The notes under the pieces: model-generated
Told to the model about the DNA's origin: nothing
What the model saw: the letters and a program-made list of their open reading frames with translations, nothing else
Database searches by the model: none
Program-made: the position numbers and the translations under genes
Source: Aneurinibacillus sp.
GTDB lineage: Bacteria > Bacillota > UBA5301 > DYFA01
NCBI GenBank assembly: GCA_020725425.1
Contig: DYFA01000051.1
Span: forward strand, 1-64,000
Length of the DNA: 64,000 bases
Reading direction: 5' to 3'
Shown: positions 29,773-39,568 of the stretch, one piece after another
Numbering within the stretch: position 1 is the first letter of the stretch
How the letters are laid out: every line of letters starts with the position of its first letter

Positions 29773-30672
29773 ATGAAACGGATTGTGAGTGTCTCCATCG
29801 GCTCATCCAAGCGCGACCACGCAGTCGAACTGGAGCTCCTCGGGGAGAAGGTGCGCATCGAGCGCATCGGGACTGACGGGAGCATGGAGAAAGCGATCGC
29901 CCTCCTCAAGGAACTGGACGGAAAGGTGGACGCCTTCGGGATGGGCGGAATCGACCTGTACCTGGTGGCCGGACGCCGCCGGTATGTGATTCGGGACGCG
30001 AAGAAGCTGGCTGCGGCCGCCAAGCTCACCCCCATCGTCGATGGATCGGGACTCAAGAACACCCTGGAGCGGCGGACGGTGAAGGAGCTGGTGGCCAGCG
30101 GCTTTCCCGTGGGGGGGAAGAAGGCCTTCGTCGTCTGCGCTCTCGACCGCTTCGGCCTGGCGGAGTCGCTGTTCGACGCCGGAGCCGAGGTGGTGATGGG
30201 AGACTTCATGTTCGCCCTCGGGCTGCCGATTCCCATTCGCAAGCTTTCGACGCTGCGCCTGGCGGCCTCGCTCATTGCCCCGGTGGCGGTGCAACTGCCC
30301 TTTGAGTGGCTCTACCCGACCGGCTCGGCCCAGGAGACGCAGAACCCGAGGTGGGGGAAGTGGTACCACTGGGGGGACATCGTGGCCGGGGACTTCCTCT
30401 TCATCAGGAAATCGCTGCCGGCGCAGATCCCGGGCAAGGTCATCCTGACCAACACCACCACCCGGGAGGATGTGGAGGATCTGCGCCGGCGGGGAGCGTC
30501 GCTCCTCATCACCACCACCCCGGAACTCGAGGGGCGCTCCTTCGGCACCAACGTGATGGAGGCCCTGCTGGTAGCCTTCAGCGGCAAACCGCTGGCGGAG
30601 ATCACGCCGGATGACTACCACCGGCTACTCGACAAACTCGGGTTCAAGCCTCGCATCACGCCTTTGAACTGA
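29773..30672 (+). CDS. Quinate 5-dehydrogenase-like / uncharacterised conserved protein (paralog B)
   Basis: MKRIVSVSIGSSKRDHAVELELLGEKVRIERIGTDGSMEKAIALLKELDGKVDAFGMGGIDLYL; shares VDGSGLKNTLE and GRSFGTNVMEA with paralog A. Confidence 0.65.
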   Translation: MKRIVSVSIGSSKRDHAVELELLGEKVRIERIGTDGSMEKAIALLKELDGKVDAFGMGGIDLYLVAGRRRYVIRDAKKLAAAAKLTPIVDGSGLKNTLERRTVKELVASGFPVGGKKAFVVCALDRFGLAESLFDAGAEVVMGDFMFALGLPIPIRKLSTLRLAASLIAPVAVQLPFEWLYPTGSAQETQNPRWGKWYHWGDIVAGDFLFIRKSLPAQIPGKVILTNTTTREDVEDLRRRGASLLITTTPELEGRSFGTNVMEALLVAFSGKPLAEITPDDYHRLLDKLGFKPRITPLN

Positions 30673-30811
30673 GCGCCGGCCGACGGGTTCCGGCGCCGGC
30701 CGGCAGACTTCAGTTCTTACGCCAGCCGTCGGTCAGTTATACATGTATATCGACCCGGCCACTCCGCCGGCGGCGGGGTGACAGGGCCAGCCGCGCCTTC
30801 GTGGAGGGACG

Positions 30812-31885
30812 ATGGAGGGCTTCGCCTATCTCGTGGCGCCGGAGGGGTGGCGCGAGCGGCAGCGGTGGTTTCCGCTGGTCGGCTGGGTGCCGGAGCCTCT
30901 CCTCGGACAAGCGGGGCGATTCATCCCCTGGCGGACGCTGGTCGAGTTCCCGCCGGCCGCCGCGGCCGGCTCCCCGCAGGTCCCCCCCGGGGCGGTGGTC
31001 GGGCTGGCAGCGACGGCCGAGGGATTCCAACGCTGGGAGCTGAGGAAGCGCCAGCAGCACCTGATCCGCCTGGTGGAAGAGTTGGCCACCCGTGGCCTGC
31101 GGATCTTCGGGCTGGGGCGGGGATGGCGCGGGGCGCCGGGTGCGGCGGAGCCGGTCCGGGAAGCCGTCCGCGCCGTCTGGGGCGAGGCAGAAGCGGGGGT
31201 GGTGGAAGGCTGGGCCGCGGCGCTGGCGCGGTGTCTCGCCGGAGCGGAAATGGTGGCCGCCGCCCGCAGGTGGGACTGTGAGCAGGTGGAAGTGGTGGTG
31301 GTGGGCGGCGAGACCCCGGCCGGACAGGTGGCCGCCCGCCTTCTGGCCCGGCGGTTCGGGCGGCTCACCCTGGCCGGCGACGGCCCGCCCCTCGTGCGGC
31401 TCGCCGGCCACATCCTCCACGAGACCGGAACGGCTGCCCGGATCAGCGGCCGGTGGGGCAGGCTGCTCTACAAGGCAGACCTGGTGGTGTTGGCGGCGCC
31501 TTTGTCCGCCGGGACAGCGAGTCTTCTGCGTCCCGAGGCGGTGGTGCTGGAAGTGGGGGCCGGAGCGGGAGAGCGGCGGGAGGGAGTGGTCTCCGACGTC
31601 CTGTTCTCCTGGCCGGCGGGGCGGCCCTCGGCTGGTCTGCCGGGGACCGTCTGGCCGGCCGGCGAGGGAGGAGGCCCGTCGCTCGTGACGGCCGGGCTGG
31701 CGACTGTGGCGGCGGCAGGGGCGGGAGCGCGTCCGGGCGGGTCCGGCGGGGTGGCGGAAACCCTGTGCTTGCTCAGCCGTCCCCAACCGTCGCTGACCGG
31801 AGTGCTCGCCGTGCGCCGGGCCTTGGAGCAGAGCGGGTTGCGGCCGGCGGCGGTACTTGACAAAGCCGGAACGGTGCTCTTATAA
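30812..31885 (+). CDS. Rossmann-fold NAD(P)-binding protein, shikimate dehydrogenase / acyl-ACP-reductase-like architecture
   Basis: VEVVVVGGETPAGQVAARLLARRFGRLTLAG nucleotide-binding loop; ADLVVLAAPLSAGTASLLRPEAVVLEVG. Confidence 0.55.
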   Translation: MEGFAYLVAPEGWRERQRWFPLVGWVPEPLLGQAGRFIPWRTLVEFPPAAAAGSPQVPPGAVVGLAATAEGFQRWELRKRQQHLIRLVEELATRGLRIFGLGRGWRGAPGAAEPVREAVRAVWGEAEAGVVEGWAAALARCLAGAEMVAAARRWDCEQVEVVVVGGETPAGQVAARLLARRFGRLTLAGDGPPLVRLAGHILHETGTAARISGRWGRLLYKADLVVLAAPLSAGTASLLRPEAVVLEVGAGAGERREGVVSDVLFSWPAGRPSAGLPGTVWPAGEGGGPSLVTAGLATVAAAGAGARPGGSGGVAETLCLLSRPQPSLTGVLAVRRALEQSGLRPAAVLDKAGTVLL

Positions 31886-31886
31886 T
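31857..31886 (+). promoter_or_regulatory. Near-consensus sigma-A promoter for greA
   Basis: TTGACA - 18 nt - TATAAT inside the 3' end of the upstream ORF. Confidence 0.8.
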
Positions 31887-31908
31887 GAACTGGAAATCGG
31901 GGTTCCGC

Positions 31909-31934
31909 AAGCACTGAAGGCCGCTTCAGTGCTT
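31909..31934 (+). promoter_or_regulatory. Leader hairpin between greA promoter and greA ORF
   Basis: AAGCACTGAA-ggccgc-TTCAGTGCTT, 10-bp perfect stem. Confidence 0.6.
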
Positions 31935-31969
31935 GTTATAGTATCTAGGCGCGCTAAGGAGCGGGGATA

Positions 31970-32449
31970 ATGTCGGACAAAGAGGTGCTTCTGACCTCTG
32001 AAGGCCTCGAGAAACTGGAAAAGGAACTCGAATACCTGAAGACGGTCGCCCGCCGGGAAGTCGCCGAACACATCAAGCAGGCTCTGGAGTTCGGGGATAT
32101 CTCTGAGAACTCCGAGTACGAGGATGCCAAGAACGAACAGGCGTTCATCGAGGGGCGCATCGCCACCGTCGAGAAGATGCTCCGCAACGCCCGGGTCATC
32201 GACGAGAAGGCCGTGAAGAAGGATGTTGTCAGCCTCGGCTCCCGGGTCAAGCTGAAGGACCTGGAAACGGGGGAGGTCCACGAGTATTTGCTGGTCGGGT
32301 CGGCGGAGAGCGACCCGGGCCGCGACAAGATCTCCAACGAGGCGCCGGTAGGCAAGGCCATCCTCGGGAAGAAGGTCGGAACGGTGGTGGAGGTGGCGGT
32401 CCCGGCGGGGATCATCCAGTACAAGATCATGGAGGTCAGCCGCCATTAG
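31970..32449 (+). CDS. greA: Transcription elongation factor GreA
   Basis: [57 protein letters not shown]. Confidence 0.97.
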   Translation: MSDKEVLLTSEGLEKLEKELEYLKTVARREVAEHIKQALEFGDISENSEYEDAKNEQAFIEGRIATVEKMLRNARVIDEKAVKKDVVSLGSRVKLKDLETGEVHEYLLVGSAESDPGRDKISNEAPVGKAILGKKVGTVVEVAVPAGIIQYKIMEVSRH

Positions 32450-34004
32450 CGCCGGGGGAGAAGGCGGGCGCCCGACCGAGCTGAGCCGGGAAGAGCTGAA
32501 CGAGCTGCAGCAGGCACGCCGGCAGAAGTTGCGCGACTTGCGGGCGGCGGGAATCGATCCCTACCGCCCGACTTCCTATGACCGGAACTACCTGGCGGCG
32601 GACGCCCGCCGGGCGTTCGAAGCCCTGGAGCAGGAGCGGGCGGCGGAAGCCGCCGACACGGCCGGCGGCGCCGAGCCGCCCACCCTGGCCGGGGTCCGCC
32701 TGGCCGGGCGCCTGATGGCGTTGCGCCTCCACGGCAAGGCCGCTTTTGCCAACCTCCAGGACGGCTCGGGGCAGATTCAGCTCCACGCCAAAGTGGACGT
32801 ACTGGGTGAGCAGGCCTACGACCTCTTCACCTCCCTGGACATCGGCGACTTCATCGGTGTGGCGGGCCACGTCTTCCGCACCCGCCGCGGCGAGGTCACC
32901 CTGGCGGTGGACGGGTTCACCCTCCTGTGCAAGTCGCTTCACCCTCTGCCGGAGAAGTGGCACGGCCTGACTGACGTGGAGCTCCGCTACCGGCAGCGGT
33001 ACGTGGACCTGATCGTCAACCCCCGAGTGAAGCAGGTCTTCGAGACGCGCAGCCGTATCGTGCAGGCAATTAGATCCTTCCTCAGCGAGCGGGGGTTCCT
33101 CGAGGTGGAGACGCCGACCCTGCAGGCCATCCCCGGCGGAGCCAACGCCCGGCCCTTCATCACCTACCACAACGCCCTCGACATGAACCTGTACCTGCGG
33201 ATTGCCGAGGAGCTCCACCTGAAGCGGCTGATCGTCGGCGGCTTCGAGAAAGTCTTCGAGCTGGGCAAGGTCTTCCGCAACGAGGGCATCTCCATCAAGC
33301 ACAACCCCGAGTACACCCTGCTCGAGGTCTACCAGGCGTACGTCGACTATCAAGAAATGATGCGCCTCACCGAGGAGCTCTTCGCTCACGCCGCCCGGGA
33401 AGTCCTCGGCACCACCAGGGTGGTCTTCCAAGGCACGGAGATCGACCTGGCCCCCCCCTGGCCGCGCCGGTCGATGCTCGACGCCATCGCCGAGCGCACC
33501 GGCGTCGACTTCCGGGAGATCCGGGACGACGCGGCGGCGGTCGAGGCCGTCAAGAAGCTCGGGCTCGAACCGGACAAGCTGCCTAACCGGGGGAAGATGA
33601 TCCAGGAGGTCTTCGAGGCCTTCGTGGAGCCGACGCTGATCCAGCCGGTCTTCATCACCGACCACCCGGTGGAGGTCTCGCCGCTGGCCAAGCGGAAGGC
33701 GGACGACCCCACGCTCACCGAGCGCTTCGAGCCGTACATCCACGGGTGGGAGATGGCCAACGGCTTCTCGGAGCTGAACGACCCGCTGGACCAGCGGGAG
33801 CGGTTCATGGCCCAGGTTCGGGCCCGGCAGGCCGGTGACGAGGAGGCGCAGTACCTCGACGAGGACTTCCTCCGCGCCCTGGAGATCGGGATGCCGCCCA
33901 CCGGGGGGCTGGGTGTGGGCGTGGACCGGTTGGTCATGGTGCTCACCGATTCACCCTCCATCCGGGACGTCCTGCTTTTCCCGCACCTGCGCCACCGCGA
34001 GTAG
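32445..34004 (+). CDS. lysS: Lysyl-tRNA synthetase (class II), probable non-canonical start codon
   Basis: [29 protein letters not shown]-terminus lies upstream of the first ATG/GTG/TTG (32529); ATT at 32445 follows GGAGGT; class II motifs [24 protein letters not shown]. Confidence 0.9.
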   Translation: MSAGGEGGRPTELSREELNELQQARRQKLRDLRAAGIDPYRPTSYDRNYLAADARRAFEALEQERAAEAADTAGGAEPPTLAGVRLAGRLMALRLHGKAAFANLQDGSGQIQLHAKVDVLGEQAYDLFTSLDIGDFIGVAGHVFRTRRGEVTLAVDGFTLLCKSLHPLPEKWHGLTDVELRYRQRYVDLIVNPRVKQVFETRSRIVQAIRSFLSERGFLEVETPTLQAIPGGANARPFITYHNALDMNLYLRIAEELHLKRLIVGGFEKVFELGKVFRNEGISIKHNPEYTLLEVYQAYVDYQEMMRLTEELFAHAAREVLGTTRVVFQGTEIDLAPPWPRRSMLDAIAERTGVDFREIRDDAAAVEAVKKLGLEPDKLPNRGKMIQEVFEAFVEPTLIQPVFITDHPVEVSPLAKRKADDPTLTERFEPYIHGWEMANGFSELNDPLDQRERFMAQVRARQAGDEEAQYLDEDFLRALEIGMPPTGGLGVGVDRLVMVLTDSPSIRDVLLFPHLRHRE

Positions 34005-34030
34005 ACGTCGAGTGGGGAGTAGAACCGAAC

Positions 34031-34717
34031 ATGGACATCATCCGCACCGCTCTCCCGGTTCTCCTGGGTTACGCGCCGATCGGAGTGGCCTACGGCGTGC
34101 TGGCTCACCAAGCCGGGCTGTCGCTCTGGGAGACAGCAGCGCTTTCCTTTTTCGTTTACGCCGGGTCTTCCCAGTTCATCGCCGTGGCCATGTGGCAAGC
34201 CGGCGCGGGGTTCCTGGCCATCACCTTTACCACCTTCCTCGTCAACCTGCGGCACTTCCTCATGAGCGCCGCCCTTTCACCATACCTGGGGCGCTATTCC
34301 AAGCTGTGGCTCACCTACTTCGGCGGGGAGCTGACCGATGAGACCTTCGCCGTGCACTCCACCCGGTTGCGCCAGGGAGATCCCGGCTACGCCGGGAAGC
34401 CCCTCCTGCTGGTCAACGAGGCGGCTCACCTGACTTGGACTGCCGCTTCGGCCGTGGGGTATTTGGCCGGGACGGCGCTCGGGAACCCGCAGCGCCTGGG
34501 GTTGGACTTCGCCCTGCCGGCGATGTTCGCCGCCCTTCTGGTCATGCAGGTGCGGCGGCGGCTGGACGTCGTGGTGGCTCTGGCGGCCGCAGCGCTCTCC
34601 TTGGGCCTGCCGTTCCTCATCCCGGGCCGGTGGAACGTCCTTTTGGCGGCGGTCCTGGCGGCAAGCATCGGAGCCGTTCTTGATGGAGGGAAGCACCAGT
34701 GCGTAGTGAGTGGCTGA
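34031..34717 (+). CDS. azlC: AzlC family branched-chain amino acid transporter
   Basis: LLGYAPIGVAYGVLAHQAGLSLWETAALSFFVYAGSSQFIAV. Confidence 0.92.
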   Translation: MDIIRTALPVLLGYAPIGVAYGVLAHQAGLSLWETAALSFFVYAGSSQFIAVAMWQAGAGFLAITFTTFLVNLRHFLMSAALSPYLGRYSKLWLTYFGGELTDETFAVHSTRLRQGDPGYAGKPLLLVNEAAHLTWTAASAVGYLAGTALGNPQRLGLDFALPAMFAALLVMQVRRRLDVVVALAAAALSLGLPFLIPGRWNVLLAAVLAASIGAVLDGGKHQCVVSG

Positions 34718-35022
34718 TCCTGATCGCCGGGATGACCGCCGTCACCTTCGGACCGCGGGTCTTTCCCCTGCTCTTCCTGCATCGGCGCACCATCCCCGAG
34801 CCCGTCCTGCGGTGGCTCTCCTTCATCCCGGTGGCCATCCTGGCGGCGCTGCTCGCTCCAAGCCTCGCCGTGGTCGACGGCCGCCTCGACCTGGGCCGCC
34901 ATAACCTTTACCTGCTCGCCGCGGTACCCACCTTCCTCGTGGCCGCCTTCAACCGGCGCAACCTGTTCCTGACCGCGCTGGTAGGGATGGCCAGCCTGGT
35001 CCTGCTCCGCCAAGTGCTCTAA
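34699..35022 (+). CDS. azlD: AzlD family protein
   Basis: GMTAVTFGPRVFPLLFL...PEPVLRWLSFIPVAILAALLAP; overlaps azlC. Confidence 0.9.
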   Translation: MRSEWLILIAGMTAVTFGPRVFPLLFLHRRTIPEPVLRWLSFIPVAILAALLAPSLAVVDGRLDLGRHNLYLLAAVPTFLVAAFNRRNLFLTALVGMASLVLLRQVL

Positions 35023-35075
35023 ATAATCCTTTCCCCTCCTGGGCAGGATAGGAAGGCCTGGAAGGAGGGTGAAAA

Positions 35076-36248
35076 GTGCTGACCCGCCGCGAGTTCCTGA
35101 GGCTCGTCGCTGCCACCGCGGGCTCCTGCCTCTTCGCCGATTCCGTCCTGGCGGCCTTTGGGGAAGCGCTGGCCGCGACCCGCCCCCCGGTCATCTACCT
35201 CGAGACCGTCACCTGCGCCGGGAACATCTTCTCCGTGCTCAACGCCACCAAGCCGAGCTTCGCCAAGCTGATCTTCGAAATGATCGATCTGTACACCGAG
35301 TACAGCGTGATGGCTGCCGAGGGGCACCTGGCTCTTGAAACCATCCTCCGTACCGCCGAGGAACGGGCCGGCGAGTTCATCCTGGTGGTCGAGGGCACGC
35401 CGCTGACGCGGGCGGGGGGGCGGTACGGCTTTATCGGCGAGGCCCGGGGGAAGCGGTGGACGATGGTGGAGGCGGTGCGGGAGGTGGCGGCCAAGGCGAA
35501 ACACGTGGTGGCCAACGGGACCTGCGCCAGCTACGGCGGTCCTTACGCCGCCCGACCCAATCCGAGCGGGGCGGTGCCCGTCTCGGCGGTGACCGACCGG
35601 ATGGTGATCAACGTGCCCGGATGCCCGGTTCACCCCGACTGGTTTGTCGGCACCCTCGTCCACCTCATCTTTTACGGTCCTCCACCGCTGGACCGGTTCG
35701 GCCGGCCACTGATGTTCTTCCGGCAGACCGTACACGATCAATGTGTGCGGCGGGCCGACTTCGAGAACGGTCACTTTGCCGAGCACCTCGGCGACGACGG
35801 CTGCCTTTTCCGGCTCGGGTGCAAGGGGCCGGTCTCCTTCTGCGACCTCCCGAAGCGGCGCTGGGGGGACCACCTGAACTGGTACATCGAGTGCGGTTCG
35901 CCGTGTATCGGCTGCACGGAGCCGGGCTTCCCCGACCGGATGGAGCCCTTCTTCGCCCACCTGCCGGATGTGGGGACACCGGGGGTGCACGTCACCGCGA
36001 AGACCGCGGGACTGGTCGTGGCGGGCGCCACCGGGGCGGCGATCGCCGGCCATCTGGGGGTGAGCCTCGCCAAGGGGCGGCTCCGGAAGACCGTGGCTAC
36101 CCATGCCTACCGGGAACAGGCCCGGGGGCAGGAACCGGCTGAACCAGGCGGGCTGACGGGGTCGAGCCGGCGCACCCCGGAAGAACGGCGCCAGGCGATC
36201 GAGGAAGCCATGAAGCGGGCTTTTGCCAGGGGAAGGCGACGCCGGTGA
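35076..36248 (+). CDS. NiFe hydrogenase small subunit, Tat signal, C-terminal membrane anchor
   Basis: TRREFLRLVAATAG; ANGTCASYGG; NVPGCPVHPDW; HDQC; GCLFRLGCKGP; ECGSPCIGCTEPGFPD; hydrophobic segment near C-terminus. Confidence 0.92.
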   Translation: MLTRREFLRLVAATAGSCLFADSVLAAFGEALAATRPPVIYLETVTCAGNIFSVLNATKPSFAKLIFEMIDLYTEYSVMAAEGHLALETILRTAEERAGEFILVVEGTPLTRAGGRYGFIGEARGKRWTMVEAVREVAAKAKHVVANGTCASYGGPYAARPNPSGAVPVSAVTDRMVINVPGCPVHPDWFVGTLVHLIFYGPPPLDRFGRPLMFFRQTVHDQCVRRADFENGHFAEHLGDDGCLFRLGCKGPVSFCDLPKRRWGDHLNWYIECGSPCIGCTEPGFPDRMEPFFAHLPDVGTPGVHVTAKTAGLVVAGATGAAIAGHLGVSLAKGRLRKTVATHAYREQARGQEPAEPGGLTGSSRRTPEERRQAIEEAMKRAFARGRRRR

Positions 36249-37651
36249 CGCAGCACATCGTGATCGACCCGCTGAACCGGCAGAATCTGATCGCCCGGGT
36301 CGAGGTGGAACTGGACGGCCACCGGGTGGTCGAGGCGCGGATCGGCAACTCCAACCTGCGGGGTTTTGAATTGCTACTGCTGGGGCGGGATCCGGCCGAT
36401 GCCCCCTGGTTCAGCCAGCGCATCTGCGGGATCTGCTCCACGGCTCACGGGGTGGCGTCGGCGATGGCTTTGGAGGATGCCTACGGAGCGTCGGTGCCGC
36501 CGAACGGGCTCCTCCTGCGCAACCTCATCTTCGGGGCCGACCTGTTGCAGAACCACATCCGGCACTTCTACCTCCTCGCTCTGCCCGACTGGGCGACTTT
36601 TCCCGAACGGCCGCCCTACGTTCCGCGGCACTCGTTCGACTCGCGCTTTTCTCCGGCGGAGAACGCCCGGCTGCTCCGGAACTATGAAGAGGCCATCCGG
36701 ATCGGCCAGAAAGCCCATGCGCTGCTCGTAGTCTTCGGGACGCGGGCCCCCCACCAGCAGGCCATGCTGGCTGGTGGAGTGGCGACGGCGCCCACCGCCG
36801 ACCGGATCATGCAGGCCGGAGCCCTCCTTTCCGACCTCCGGCGTTTCGTGGCAGAGGCCCTGGTTCCTGACACGGAACTCCTGGCCGAACGGTACCCGGA
36901 CTACTTCACGCTGGGCCGGCGTCCGGTCAACCTGCTCTCCTACGGGATGTTCCCTCACCCGAGCCGCCCGGGGGAGCGCTACTATCCCGCCGGGGCGGTG
37001 ATCGACGGACGACGGGAAGAAATGGAGGCGGCCGAGATTGCGGAGGACGTGACCCACGCCTGGTTCCGTGATCCGAGCCCGGCCCCCCGGCACCCGGCCA
37101 GGGGGCGGACCGACCCCACGGACGACCTCTCCACCGGCTACACTTTCACCAAAGCCTCCCGTTACCGGAGCCGGCCGATGGAGGGCGGACCGCTCGTCCG
37201 GGCGTGGCTCCGCGGAGACTATCGCCGGGGGGTGTCGGCGATGGACCGCATCCTCACCCGCTCCTACGAAGCCCGGCAGGTCGCCGCGTGGATGGAGGAG
37301 TGGCTCAAGGCGGTCCAGCCCGGCGAACCGGCCTATACCCCTCCCACCCCGGCGCGCTCGGCCACCGGGGCGGGCCTCCACGACGCCATGCGCGGCCCGC
37401 TCGGCCACTGGGTGCGCATCCGGGGTGGGCGGATCGCTGGCTATCAGATAGTCACCCCTTCGGCCTGGAACCTCTCCCCCCGGGACGGCGGGAACCGCCG
37501 GGGGCCGGCCGAGGAGGCGCTGATCGGGACGGAGGTGGCCGACCCGGCCCACCCGGTCGAGATCATGCGGGTCGTTCATTCCTTCGATCCGTGTTCCGCC
37601 TGCAGTGTCCACCTCCTCGAACTTGACCGGACACGAGGGGACCGGCCGTGA
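36245..37651 (+). CDS. NiFe hydrogenase large subunit
   Basis: L1 motif RICGICSTAH; L2 motif DPCSACSVH followed by a 12-aa C-terminal extension. Confidence 0.95.
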   Translation: MTQHIVIDPLNRQNLIARVEVELDGHRVVEARIGNSNLRGFELLLLGRDPADAPWFSQRICGICSTAHGVASAMALEDAYGASVPPNGLLLRNLIFGADLLQNHIRHFYLLALPDWATFPERPPYVPRHSFDSRFSPAENARLLRNYEEAIRIGQKAHALLVVFGTRAPHQQAMLAGGVATAPTADRIMQAGALLSDLRRFVAEALVPDTELLAERYPDYFTLGRRPVNLLSYGMFPHPSRPGERYYPAGAVIDGRREEMEAAEIAEDVTHAWFRDPSPAPRHPARGRTDPTDDLSTGYTFTKASRYRSRPMEGGPLVRAWLRGDYRRGVSAMDRILTRSYEARQVAAWMEEWLKAVQPGEPAYTPPTPARSATGAGLHDAMRGPLGHWVRIRGGRIAGYQIVTPSAWNLSPRDGGNRRGPAEEALIGTEVADPAHPVEIMRVVHSFDPCSACSVHLLELDRTRGDRP

Positions 37652-38304
37652 GTAAAGCTGCCGCCCCGCCCGGCAAGATGCTCCGCCACCCGGCGATCCT
37701 CCGCTTGATCCACTGGACACACACGGCGGTCACGCTGCTGCTCGCCTTGACCGGCTTCTACCTGGGCCGGCCCTTCCTGCCGCCGCACCTCTTGCGGGTG
37801 GCGCATGTCCGCCTGACCCACCTCACGTTCGCCACGCCGTTTATCGCCACCGCTCTTCTCCACCTGGTCTACTCCCTGGTCAGCGGTTCCTGGCACGACC
37901 TCCTCCCGGATCGCCGCGACTGGCGCACCGCCGGCTGCCTCCTGCGCTACGAACTGCTCCTGGCCGGGGAGGCGCCGATGCACGGCAAGTACCACCTGCT
38001 CCAGAAACTTCTCTACCTCAGCTTCCTTCCGGCGGTCCTGATCCAGGGGGCCACCGGTTGGGCGCTCGCCTCCCACTCCACCTGGAGCGGGTCCCTGTTC
38101 ATCCGGCTCGCCGGCGACCTCCAGCGGGTTCGGCTCATCCACCACTTTGTCGCCTTGTACCTGATCGCGACGGTGACCCTCCACTTCTACCGCGTCCTCT
38201 CTGAACCGGGCATGCTGGTGGCCATGGTAACCGGCTGGGCCGCCGCGGTTCCGCCGGCCGGCACCCCGGAGGAGAAGGCCACCCGCCCGCCGCACTTGCG
38301 CTAG
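37648..38304 (+). CDS. Hydrogenase b-type cytochrome subunit
   Basis: RLIHWTHTAVTLLLALTGFYLG; LIHHFVALYLIATVTLHFYRVL; overlaps large subunit stop. Confidence 0.85.
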   Translation: MSKAAAPPGKMLRHPAILRLIHWTHTAVTLLLALTGFYLGRPFLPPHLLRVAHVRLTHLTFATPFIATALLHLVYSLVSGSWHDLLPDRRDWRTAGCLLRYELLLAGEAPMHGKYHLLQKLLYLSFLPAVLIQGATGWALASHSTWSGSLFIRLAGDLQRVRLIHHFVALYLIATVTLHFYRVLSEPGMLVAMVTGWAAAVPPAGTPEEKATRPPHLR

Positions 38305-38421
38305 GCGCCATCTGAAGGTCTCCCACCGTTCACCCGGCGGTTTTTGCCGTTCGGCACCCCTCCATTTGGAGAGAAAGGGCGCGGTGTGATATAATGGGCA
38401 GGGCTTCAGGGAGGCGCAGCG

Positions 38422-39507
38422 GTGAAGATCGGCGTTATCGGCTTGCCGATGTCGGGCAAGACCACCGTGTTCAATCTGCTCACCCAGGCCCGCCACGAGA
38501 CGTCGGCCTACCTGACGGGACGCCGGGAGACCAACGTCGGCGTGGCCCGGGTTCCGGACAAGCGGGTCGACCACCTTGCCGCACTGTACAAGCCGCGCAA
38601 GACCACCTACGCCACGATCGAGGTCTTCGACGTGGTGGGGTTGGTGCGCGGGTCGGCCGCGGGGCAGGGGGTTGGCAACGAGTTCCTCAACGTCATCCGG
38701 GACGCCGACGCCCTCATCCACGTGGTCCGGGCCTTTTCCAGCCCGGGCGTGGCCCACGTGGAAGGGAGCGTCGATCCCTGGCGGGACCTGCAGACCGTGA
38801 ATTATGAACTCCTCTTGAGCGACCTCGACGTGGTCGAGAAACGGATAGCCAAGATCCAGGCCGGGAAGCGGAAGCCCGAGCACGAAGTGGAACTGGCAGC
38901 CCTGGAGAAGTGCCGGGCGGCCCTCACCGAGGAGAAGCCGATCCAGGGCATCGCCTTCACTCCGGGCGAAGCGGCCAGCTTGCGGGGATTCACCTTTTTC
39001 ACCGAAAAGCCGGTCATCCTGGTGGTCAACCTGGACGAGGCGCAGTTCCGAACGGGCGATTACCCCGGCGAGGCGGAACTCGCCGCTTGGGCGGCGGAGC
39101 ACTGCGTTCCCCTGGTCCCCGTCTGCGGGCAGTTGGAAGCGGAGATCCTCGAGCTGTCCGGCGAGGACCGGGAGGCCTTCCTGGCCGACCTGGGCCTGTC
39201 CGAGAGCGGGGTCGAGCGGATTGCTCGCGCCGCCTACCGACGCCTGGGGTACATATCCTTCTTCACCGTGGGCGAGGACGAGGTCCGGGCGTGGCCGATC
39301 CATGCCGGGACCTGCGCTAAAGAGGCGGCCGGCAAGGTTCATTCCGACCTCGAGCGCGGGTTCATCCGGGCCGAGGTGGTGTCCTACGACGACCTGGTGC
39401 GCCTCGGCACGCTGGCCAAGGTGAGAGAGGCGGGGCTGCTCCGCCTCGAAGGCAAGGACTACGTAGTTCGGGACGGTGATGTCATTCACTATCGCTTTGC
39501 GCTCTAA
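38422..39507 (+). CDS. ychF: Redox-regulated ATPase YchF / Obg-like P-loop NTPase
   Basis: [49 protein letters not shown]-terminal TGS-like [19 protein letters not shown]. Confidence 0.93.
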   Translation: MKIGVIGLPMSGKTTVFNLLTQARHETSAYLTGRRETNVGVARVPDKRVDHLAALYKPRKTTYATIEVFDVVGLVRGSAAGQGVGNEFLNVIRDADALIHVVRAFSSPGVAHVEGSVDPWRDLQTVNYELLLSDLDVVEKRIAKIQAGKRKPEHEVELAALEKCRAALTEEKPIQGIAFTPGEAASLRGFTFFTEKPVILVVNLDEAQFRTGDYPGEAELAAWAAEHCVPLVPVCGQLEAEILELSGEDREAFLADLGLSESGVERIARAAYRRLGYISFFTVGEDEVRAWPIHAGTCAKEAAGKVHSDLERGFIRAEVVSYDDLVRLGTLAKVREAGLLRLEGKDYVVRDGDVIHYRFAL

Positions 39508-39568
39508 CGCAGGAATCGCCTCTGTTTCAGCGAAGAACCAAAAGATTAACCAGCGGAGGGCTGTAAGG

